A stretch of DNA of 29,400 nucleotides. It comes from UBA8517 sp964606975. Lineage in GTDB: Bacteria > Patescibacteriota > Microgenomatia > UBA8517. Numbering within the stretch: the stretch's first letter is position 1; every line of letters starts with the position of its first letter. This document shows positions 15,128 through 19,916 of the stretch, piece after piece. The position numbers and the translations under genes were made by a program. The stretch covers positions 1 to 29,400 of the forward strand of contig CAZSGY010000015.1 in the NCBI GenBank assembly GCA_964606975.1, written 5' to 3'. The notes under the pieces were generated by a model, which worked only from the letters and a program-made list of their open reading frames with translations, did no database searches and had not been told where the DNA came from.

Positions 15128-16099
15128 ATGCCCAGATTAGATGGAAATTGGATTGATTTATTAATAATTGCAATTCTTGTTTATTACGGACTGGAAGCTT
15201 TCCGTTTTGGATTTTGGGGGCTGATAATCGATTTTGTCTCCCTTTTAGGATCTTTTCTTATCTCATTAAGGGTTTATAAATTCACTGCGGATCTTTTGAC
15301 AGCCAACTTTAACCTGTCGCCGTCTTTTGCAAACGCTTTGGGTTTTATCATAACTGCCGTTATTATAGAAATCGCTCTGAGTAGTCTTTTTAGATATTTG
15401 GTTGCCATTCTTCCAAAAAAGGTGCGTGATCACAAGCTGCATAAACTTTTAGGATTAATTCCGGCACTTGGAGAAGCACTTATTTTGGTGGCCTTTTTCC
15501 TGACTGTCATAATTTCCCTGCCCGTACAGCCTCAAATTAAAAAAGCAGCCATTGAAAGTAAGATCGGCGGATATATTTTAGAGAAGACTTCGGGAATGGA
15601 GAAATCCATAAATGAAATTTTCGGTGGGGCGGTCAATGATGCCCTGACATATTTTACAATTGAACCAAAAAGTAATGAAACAATTGAACTTCATAGCGGT
15701 ATCGATAATTTAACTTACGATCCGGTTTCCGAGGCAAAAATGCTGGAAGATGTCAATCGGGAGCGTACCAGCCGAGGTCTTCAGGCGCTAGTGCTTGATA
15801 AAGAAATGACGGGAGTTGCGGAAGCGTATGCAAAAGATATGTGGGAAAGGCGATATTTCTCGCATTACAATCCCGAAGGAGAATCTGTTGGAGATCGCTT
15901 AACCAATGCGGGAATCAGTTATTTTATTGCCGGTGAAAATTTGGCATTGGCTCCGACTGAACAAACCGCAATGTCCGGTCTCATGAATTCTTCCGGCCAC
16001 AGGGCAAATATCTTAAGTGAAGATTTTAAACGCGTCGGCATAGGGGTTGTGGATAACGGAATATATGGAAAAATCTTCGTCCAGGAATTTGCCGATTAA
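15128..16099 (+). CDS. CvpA-like membrane domain fused to extracellular CAP (SCP/PR-1) domain
   Basis: A 323-residue two-domain protein. Residues about 5-150 resemble CvpA/colicin V production family proteins, with four hydrophobic segments: DLLIIAILVYYGLEAFRFG, GLIIDFVSLLGSFLISL, FANALGFIITAVIIEIAL and LGEALILVAFFLTVIISLP. A linker leads to a C-terminal CAP domain (about 200-323) with MLEDVNRERTSRGLQALVLD, the SHYNPEGESVGDRL motif, GENLA, and SSGHRANILSEDFKRVGIG, which contain the conserved His/Glu cavity residues. The topology suggests the CAP domain faces outside. Function is unknown; a peptidase or lipid-binding role is debated for bacterial CAP proteins. It is read from a -10 box abutting the ATG. 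Confidence 0.88.
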   Translation: MPRLDGNWIDLLIIAILVYYGLEAFRFGFWGLIIDFVSLLGSFLISLRVYKFTADLLTANFNLSPSFANALGFIITAVIIEIALSSLFRYLVAILPKKVRDHKLHKLLGLIPALGEALILVAFFLTVIISLPVQPQIKKAAIESKIGGYILEKTSGMEKSINEIFGGAVNDALTYFTIEPKSNETIELHSGIDNLTYDPVSEAKMLEDVNRERTSRGLQALVLDKEMTGVAEAYAKDMWERRYFSHYNPEGESVGDRLTNAGISYFIAGENLALAPTEQTAMSGLMNSSGHRANILSEDFKRVGIGVVDNGIYGKIFVQEFAD

Positions 16100-16100
16100 C

Positions 16101-16436
16101 TTGCATAATCACTTTTCTGAAAAAGTATACATAGTCGTCAGACGTATCCCATTCGGAAAGGTGATGAGCTATGGGCAAATTGCCCTTTTTTTGGATAAGC
16201 CCAGATCTGCCAGGGGCGTTGGTTGGGTGCTTAGCCGAATTAGCGATAGCGATATGGTTCCTTGGTGGAGGGTGGTAAACAATGAAGGAAGAATAAGCAT
16301 TAAAGGAAGATACTCGGCAGAAGAACAAAGACAGCTTCTGAGAGAAGAGGGTATAGAAGTTTCCGAAGATTTCACTTTTAATATAGAAAAATACAGGCAT
16401 AAACCGGGCAAAAAAAGTGGCGCGGATGTGGCATAA
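16101..16436 (+). CDS. Alkyltransferase-like (ATL) protein, PWWR variant
   Basis: Homologous to the DNA-binding domain of O6-methylguanine-DNA methyltransferase. It has the helix-turn-helix FGKVMSYGQIA with the conserved Tyr, the Arg-finger motif SARGVGWVLSRI, and an active-site position reading PWWRVVNNEGRIS. The methyl-accepting Cys of PCHR is replaced by Trp, as in ATL proteins (PWHR), and the His is also Trp here. ATLs cannot transfer alkyl groups; they bind O6-alkylguanine and flag it for nucleotide excision repair. The conserved domain begins at HNHFSEKVYIVV, so I favour the TTG at 16101, 1 bp after the CAP-gene stop. In-frame ATGs at 16047 and 16065 would add residues that overlap that gene. 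Confidence 0.87.
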   Translation: MHNHFSEKVYIVVRRIPFGKVMSYGQIALFLDKPRSARGVGWVLSRISDSDMVPWWRVVNNEGRISIKGRYSAEEQRQLLREEGIEVSEDFTFNIEKYRHKPGKKSGADVA

Positions 16437-16437
16437 T
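16432..16437 (+). promoter_or_regulatory. Extended -10 box (TGG-CATAAT) of the YdjM-like gene
   Basis: CATAAT, preceded by TG one base upstream (extended -10), ends exactly 6 nt before the ATG at 16444, predicting +1 on the A of the start codon. It overlaps the stop of the ATL gene. Confidence 0.5.
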
Positions 16438-16443
16438 TAATTA

Positions 16444-16983
16444 ATGGCCGCCATGCGTAAGGATTTGTTCATTCACTTCTGTTTTTGGTTTGCCTTTTTT
16501 GTTTTGATCTCAATTATCGGAGGAAATCTTTCTTCCGAGTATTGGCCATTTTGGTTGGGAGGGGTGATTGGGACCGTACTGCCCGATGTGGATCATCTTA
16601 TCTATATTTTATTTCTTAATCCTCAGGAATTAACTTCGCAAAGATTTAATTATTTGCTAAGAAAAAAGGCAATTGGTAGGGCGGGGACACTATTAACTGA
16701 GACAAAAAACGAGAGAAAAGAAATGATTTTCCATTCATTCTTTTTCCAAATCATATTTTTTCTTCTTACCCTTTTTGTTGTCAGTTCGACATCTTCAATT
16801 TTTGTTTACGGGATCGTTCTGGCTTTTTCTCTACATTTCTTAGCCGATCAAGTTATTGATATGGTTGAACTTAAAACCTTGGAAAATTGGGGAAAGCTGT
16901 TTTCATCTGATTTAGATAAGCACCAATCAATTATCTATATATCGGTATTATTTTTCCTTCTTTTTTTGATGGGGGTACTTTAA
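16444..16983 (+). CDS. YdjM/DUF457-like membrane protein (predicted metal-dependent hydrolase fold)
   Basis: A 179-residue integral membrane protein with hydrophobic segments at about 10-28, 33-58, 95-120, 120-140 and 160-178. Two motifs resemble the YdjM/LexA-regulated membrane-bound metal-dependent hydrolase family: GGVIGTVLPDVDHLI (residues 39-53, acidic PDxDH) and ALHFLADQVIDMVE-like SLHFLADQVIDM later. The loop between them (SQRFNYLLRKKAIGRAGTLLTETKNERKEMIFHS) is cytoplasmic by charge and contains another His. Biochemical activity of the family is unknown. Its promoter is a -10 box ending 6 nt before ATG. It converges on the next gene with 13 bp between stops and no obvious terminator. 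Confidence 0.68.
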   Translation: MAAMRKDLFIHFCFWFAFFVLISIIGGNLSSEYWPFWLGGVIGTVLPDVDHLIYILFLNPQELTSQRFNYLLRKKAIGRAGTLLTETKNERKEMIFHSFFFQIIFFLLTLFVVSSTSSIFVYGIVLAFSLHFLADQVIDMVELKTLENWGKLFSSDLDKHQSIIYISVLFFLLFLMGVL

Positions 16984-16996
16984 GTAGGGTCGGGAT

Positions 16997-17527
16997 TCAC
17001 TCCCTGCAACAATCAATGGCTTTATTTACAACGTCGCTGATTTTAGAAAAGACCGAAGAACCTGTGGTTTTTCCGTTTTTGTCGTTAATGAAATTAACAT
17101 CATCATTTTTTTTGCCAACTAACTTCGGATGCTTGGAAAGATTTAACGCCCAAAAAAGCGAGTAGAGATTGTATGATTTTGCGAAAAGATCGTTAGCCTT
17201 TTTCTTGTTTCCCTTTTTTAATTCTTTGGTACCAACCTCCATCACACGCATACTGGCAGCTAAAAGATGTTTGCTTATACACCAAACTTCGCCTTCGTAG
17301 TCTTTGATAATCTCTTTCAGCAGGGAGGTGCGCATAAGGCGCACTTCATTTAGCAGATCCAAATATTTGTGATTTTTAGTTTTCTGAGAAGTGAAAAAAA
17401 GATGCTCTTCAATAGAAATCAAATTCATTATCCCTATTGATAAATCTTCTCCGGAAGAGAGGTCTATATCTTTTCCGATCTTAATTTTATTGACCTTGGA
17501 AACCAGATCTTTGTAATTTTTAATCAT
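16997..17527 (-). CDS. Hypothetical helical protein, coupled to the CxxC membrane protein
   Basis: A 176-residue soluble protein that I do not recognise. It looks like an all-helical bundle: LSIGIMNLISIEEHLFFTSQKT, YLDLLNEVRLMRTSLLKEIIKDY, EVWCISKHLLAASMRVMEVGTKELKKGNKKKANDLFAKSYNLYSLFWALN. A polar tail ends in an unusual C-terminal pair AIDCCRE; the only other Cys is in EVWCISKH. Its ATG overlaps the stop of the upstream membrane-protein gene by 4 bp (ATGA at 17524-17527), so the two are translationally coupled and probably work together. Cys and His residues make a metal- or thiol-related role conceivable given the copper/redox surroundings, but that is inference from context only. Confidence 0.75.
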   Translation of the reverse strand: MIKNYKDLVSKVNKIKIGKDIDLSSGEDLSIGIMNLISIEEHLFFTSQKTKNHKYLDLLNEVRLMRTSLLKEIIKDYEGEVWCISKHLLAASMRVMEVGTKELKKGNKKKANDLFAKSYNLYSLFWALNLSKHPKLVGKKNDDVNFINDKNGKTTGSSVFSKISDVVNKAIDCCRE

Positions 17528-17964
17528 GCTGTCAGAAAATAAAAGATAATACTTGCAATTATAAGACTTATGACAGGTAAGACAACTTTCTGAAATTTAA
17601 AAAGTTGTCTACCTTTAGCTGTTCGGATTTTCTTATCCATCCAAATTCCGAATAGAAAAAAGATAGAACCGGACAAAACACCCAAGATTATCTTGTCTAT
17701 TCCCCAAAGAGCGTTGCCCGCTATACCGATTGAACCGTTGAATTTAAGGGGCAATAAAACCAAAACGTACATCAGGGCGAAAAGGATTAGCTGCCATTTT
17801 TTAACTTGTAATTTTGGCCATTTTTTATTGATCCAGTCGATAGTCACAAAAGTAAGCGAAAGAATTAATCCTCCGATCCACAAGGAGGCAATGGTATCAT
17901 CAATCCCCAAAAGTCTGGAAATTCCCAAACCTGCGATTACAGTAACTGTACAAAGTTGACACAT
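17524..17964 (-). CDS. Multi-pass membrane protein with N-terminal CxxC (MCQLC)
   Basis: A 146-residue protein with four to five predicted helices: TVTVIAGLGISRLLG, IASLWIGGLILSLTFVTIDWI, WQLILFALMYVLVLLP, LGVLSGSIFFLFGIWM and VVLPVISLIIASIIFYFL. The chain begins MCQLC, putting a CxxC at residues 2-5 next to the first helix. I recall similar small membrane proteins in CPR genomes but no assigned function. A redox-active or copper-binding CxxC is plausible beside HMA, DsbD-like and DsbA-like proteins. VKOR is not matched: its spacing and second cysteine pair are absent. Its promoter is TTGCTT-N17-TATCAT, with the -10 ending exactly 6 nt before the ATG (leaderless). Confidence 0.8.
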   Translation of the reverse strand: MCQLCTVTVIAGLGISRLLGIDDTIASLWIGGLILSLTFVTIDWINKKWPKLQVKKWQLILFALMYVLVLLPLKFNGSIGIAGNALWGIDKIILGVLSGSIFFLFGIWMDKKIRTAKGRQLFKFQKVVLPVISLIIASIIFYFLTA

Positions 17965-17970
17965 GTGTTA

Positions 17971-17999
17971 ATGATAAAAACAACAAAACAAAAAAGCAA
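17971..17999 (-). promoter_or_regulatory. Sigma70 promoter of the CxxC membrane-protein operon (leaderless)
   Basis: On the minus strand, TTGCTT (17999 to 17994), a 17-bp spacer and TATCAT (17976 to 17971). The -10 ends 6 nt before the ATG at 17964. The -35 lies in the stem/U-tract of the terminator of the upstream HMA gene, so the two transcription units abut. Confidence 0.6.
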
Positions 18000-18031
18000 T
18001 AACTTTCAATATATAAATAATTAAGTTATTG
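17985..18031 (-). terminator. Intrinsic terminator after the HMA gene
   Basis: A perfect 9-bp inverted repeat (CAATAACTT at 18031-18023 read on the minus strand, and its complement at 18005-17997) with a 17-nt loop, followed directly on the minus strand by CTTTTTTGTTTT. The stem is AT-rich and overlaps the HMA stop codon. It is the clearest terminator in the window. Confidence 0.65.
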
Positions 18032-18212
18032 AGTAACCGGACTTTTCAACCGTCTCAATTACCTTTTGTTTGTCATGTTCTCCGTCTACTTCCAGTATTG
18101 CTTCAGAATATGAGCATCTGGCTTTAATGCCTGCGTCCTCTAAGTCCAGCTCAATCATGGATGCGCAACTGGCGCAATGCATGCCGGTAATTTGATATGT
18201 TGTTTTACTCAT
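18021..18212 (-). CDS. Heavy-metal-associated (HMA) protein, CopZ-like copper chaperone
   Basis: A 63-residue single HMA domain that binds Cu(I) through the CxxC of GMHCASC (about residues 9-15) and would deliver it to CopA or to the membrane protein encoded upstream. The ferredoxin-like beta-alpha-beta-beta-alpha-beta pattern is visible (TTYQITGMHC, CASMIELDLEDAG, KARCSYSEAILEVDG, QKVIETVEKSGYSI). There is one extra Cys (Cys33 region). It starts 11 bp after the stop of the DsbD/UreH-cupredoxin gene on the same strand and is followed by a terminator, so the two form an operon. In many bacteria the HMA domain is fused N-terminally to this type of transporter; here it is separate. Confidence 0.9.
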   Translation of the reverse strand: MSKTTYQITGMHCASCASMIELDLEDAGIKARCSYSEAILEVDGEHDKQKVIETVEKSGYSIT

Positions 18213-18223
18213 ATAAATTTGTT

Positions 18224-19207
18224 TTATTCTATTACATTAAATGAACCACTATACATTCCCATGCTGCAAGTGTAAGTCAGTATACCAGTTTTGGTCGGAG
18301 TAAATTCAATCACGGTGCTTCCGGTTTCGGGAAGGATTTCGGAAATTCCTAAAGCGGGAATTGTAAAAGCTCTGGAGCAGCTTACAATACCATTTGTTGT
18401 AAGCGTCAGCCTTACCGGAACTCCGACCTTCAGCGTGTTCACATTTGATTTATATCCGTTACGCAAAACCTGAATAGTCACATCGCTGCCGACAACATTC
18501 TTTTCAGAAGTCCGGCTAATTACATTCCAATAATTCTGAAAAGTGTGAACACTTCCCCTTAATAGTTGGCCACTATTGATCGAGAGAATCCCCAGTATGG
18601 CGACAACTAAAGCTGCCAAGACTGCCATGGCTTTCTTTTTAAATAATTCACTGGCTGCCATTCCGATCGCAAAAAAGACAGGACTTGTTCCCAGAACAAA
18701 AAAGAAGAGAATTAACGCCGACGTTATTGGGTTTCCTGTAGAGATCGCCAGTAGAAGCATGGCCTGAGTCACGCCGCAGGGTATAAAAATGGTTAAAGCG
18801 CCAAGCACCAGGGGAGTGAAAAAAGATTTTACTTTAGCTCGATTTCTTAAAATCCTGAAAATAAATTTTGGGGGAGTGATCACAAAACGTTTGAATATCG
18901 GATGGATGTTGGCTAGGTTTGCTGCTGCTATTAACATGTAAACCCCGATGAGTATTTGGAACCAACCTTGTGTTTTGGTGGATAAAACCAATTTTTCTCC
19001 CAATAGCCCAAGCCCAAATCCCAAAAGGGTATAAGCAACTAATTTGGCCAATAAAAAAATAAGTATTTGTTTTGTCTTTAAATATTTATCCGTGATCGAT
19101 TTTTCGGTATCTACAACAACTGAAGTCAGCAGGCTGCCTTGTACCGCGAAGCAGGAAATTCCGCCGGTTGTTAGCCCCGTTAAAAAAGCAAGCCACAAAT
19201 TACCCAT
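18224..19207 (-). CDS. UreH/DsbD-like transmembrane protein with C-terminal cupredoxin domain (COG2836-like)
   Basis: A 327-residue fusion. Residues about 1-225 form six or seven membrane helices of the sulfite exporter TauE/SafE-UreH/DsbD-transmembrane type (GLTTGGISCFAVQGSLL at the N-terminus with a Cys; LGALTIFIPCGVTQAMLLLA with the second conserved Cys-Gly). Residues about 235-327 form a cupredoxin-like beta domain with candidate copper ligands in SCSRAF and in CSMGMYSG near the end. Such proteins occur with CopA and CsoR and are thought to handle copper or thiol electrons across the membrane. The cupredoxin should be extracytoplasmic. It is read from the divergent CsoR-controlled promoter region, with its -10 (TATTCT) 10 nt before the ATG. 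Confidence 0.88.
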   Translation of the reverse strand: MGNLWLAFLTGLTTGGISCFAVQGSLLTSVVVDTEKSITDKYLKTKQILIFLLAKLVAYTLLGFGLGLLGEKLVLSTKTQGWFQILIGVYMLIAAANLANIHPIFKRFVITPPKFIFRILRNRAKVKSFFTPLVLGALTIFIPCGVTQAMLLLAISTGNPITSALILFFFVLGTSPVFFAIGMAASELFKKKAMAVLAALVVAILGILSINSGQLLRGSVHTFQNYWNVISRTSEKNVVGSDVTIQVLRNGYKSNVNTLKVGVPVRLTLTTNGIVSCSRAFTIPALGISEILPETGSTVIEFTPTKTGILTYTCSMGMYSGSFNVIE

Positions 19208-19208
19208 C

Positions 19209-19238
19209 TTGACAATTAGAATAGGGCATTATTATAAT
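19209..19238 (+). promoter_or_regulatory. Consensus sigma70 promoter for csoR-cupredoxin-copA
   Basis: TTGACA (19209-19214), an 18-bp spacer and TATAAT (19233-19238). Predicted +1 is near 19245, immediately at the left edge of the GC palindrome. It faces csoR and has perfect hexamers. Confidence 0.82.
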
Positions 19239-19246
19239 CATGTCAA
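19218..19246 (-). promoter_or_regulatory. Divergent sigma70 promoter for the UreH-cupredoxin/HMA operon
   Basis: On the minus strand, TTGACA (19246 to 19241), a 17-bp spacer and TATTCT (19223 to 19218). The -10 ends 10 nt before the ATG at 19207, giving a leader of about 4 nt. It overlaps the forward promoter almost completely, so the two should compete for polymerase. Confidence 0.75.
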
Positions 19247-19262
19247 TCCCCCCCCGGGGGAT
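19246..19262. promoter_or_regulatory. GC-rich palindrome, probable CsoR operator
   Basis: A 17-bp perfect palindromic element: AT, five C, a three-C centre, five G, AT. It resembles the C-rich/G-rich arms of known CsoR operators (TACCC...GGGTA type). It covers the predicted +1 of the csoR promoter and abuts the -35 of the divergent promoter, so one bound tetramer could block both. Copper binding to CsoR would release it. The site is visible; binding is inferred. Confidence 0.72.
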
Positions 19263-19276
19263 GCCTACACACACCA

Positions 19277-19543
19277 ATGACACGCGTCGAAAGCAAAAAG
19301 AAAGAAATTATTCACAGACTTCTCATCGCCAAGGGGCATTTGGAGAAAGTTATTTCTATGGTAGAGGAGGATGCTTACTGCATCGGTACCGTCCACCAAT
19401 CAATGGCTGTCCAGGCAGCACTTAAAAAAGTCGATGAGATAATTTTGGAAAACCACCTAAAGACGTGTGTTGCCGATTCAATAAAACACGGGGAGACAAA
19501 TAAAGCCGTCAAAGAAGTAATAGAAGTATTTGAGAAGAAATAG
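19277..19543 (+). CDS. csoR: Copper-sensing transcriptional repressor CsoR
   Basis: An 88-residue all-helical CsoR/RcnR (DUF156) family repressor. The Cu(I) ligands follow the C-H-C pattern of CsoR: Cys35 (EEDAYC), His60 and Cys64 (NHLKTC). This separates it from nickel RcnR/InrS and from thiol-sensing CstR (which lacks the His). Basic residues in helix 1 (R3, K7-K9, R14, K19-H21-K24) supply DNA contacts. It is the first gene of a probable operon with a membrane cupredoxin and CopA, downstream of a promoter whose start region contains a CsoR-like palindrome, implying autoregulation and copper-induced expression of both divergent operons. Confidence 0.95.
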   Translation: MTRVESKKKEIIHRLLIAKGHLEKVISMVEEDAYCIGTVHQSMAVQAALKKVDEIILENHLKTCVADSIKHGETNKAVKEVIEVFEKK

Positions 19544-19545
19544 TA

Positions 19546-19553
19546 GTAGGGGG
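19546..19553 (+). promoter_or_regulatory. G-rich Shine-Dalgarno of the cupredoxin gene
   Basis: AGTAGGGGG with the G run at 19549-19553, four bases before the ATG at 19558. It is one of the few strong ribosome binding sites in the window. Confidence 0.5.
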
Positions 19554-19557
19554 ACAT

Positions 19558-19914
19558 ATGCTGGAAAAAATTATTGTAGCAACATTGAGTTTAGGAACAA
19601 TCGGGCTTATTTATTGGTTTTTCTTTGGTAAGAAAGATGAAGCGACCACATCTGAAGGTGGAGTTCATATTTTGGTTGATGGCGGGTATAAACCGGGAAA
19701 AATAAGAATAAAAAAAGGAGTTACCACAACCCTGGTCTTTGAAAGAAAAGACCCCAGCACCTGTTTGGAAGAAATAGTTATACCCGATTTTAAAATTAAA
19801 AAATATTTACCTCTGGGGGAAAAAGTTGAAATACAACTTACTCCGCAGAAAGAAGGTACATATCAAACCCACTGCGGAATGGGTATGTTTCATGGACAGA
19901 TAATAGTTGAATAA
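19558..19914 (+). CDS. Membrane-anchored cupredoxin (plastocyanin-like domain)
   Basis: A 118-residue protein with one N-terminal membrane helix (IIVATLSLGTIGLIYWFFF, about residues 5-23), a short linker and an extracytoplasmic cupredoxin-like domain (about 34-118). Candidate copper ligands: Cys in DPSTCLEEIVIP and the HCGMGMFHG cluster near the C-terminus (His, Cys, two Met, His). The same C...C-x-MGM arrangement occurs in the cupredoxin domain of the divergently transcribed transporter. It probably accepts or buffers Cu at the outer face for the adjacent Cu ATPase. It lies 14 bp after csoR with a G-rich Shine-Dalgarno and 2 bp before copA. Confidence 0.88.
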   Translation: MLEKIIVATLSLGTIGLIYWFFFGKKDEATTSEGGVHILVDGGYKPGKIRIKKGVTTTLVFERKDPSTCLEEIVIPDFKIKKYLPLGEKVEIQLTPQKEGTYQTHCGMGMFHGQIIVE

Positions 19915-19916
19915 AT

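Noticed and set aside
16047..16100. Upstream ATG starts for the ATL protein
   Set aside because: They would overlap the conserved end of the CAP domain gene and add non-conserved residues. The TTG at 16101 gives the standard ATL length, though this is not certain.
17524..17964. Vitamin K epoxide reductase (VKOR) assignment for the CxxC membrane protein
   Set aside because: The CxxC is at the extreme N-terminus, and no second conserved Cys pair or VKOR Ser/Thr motif is visible, despite four or more helices and a redox context.
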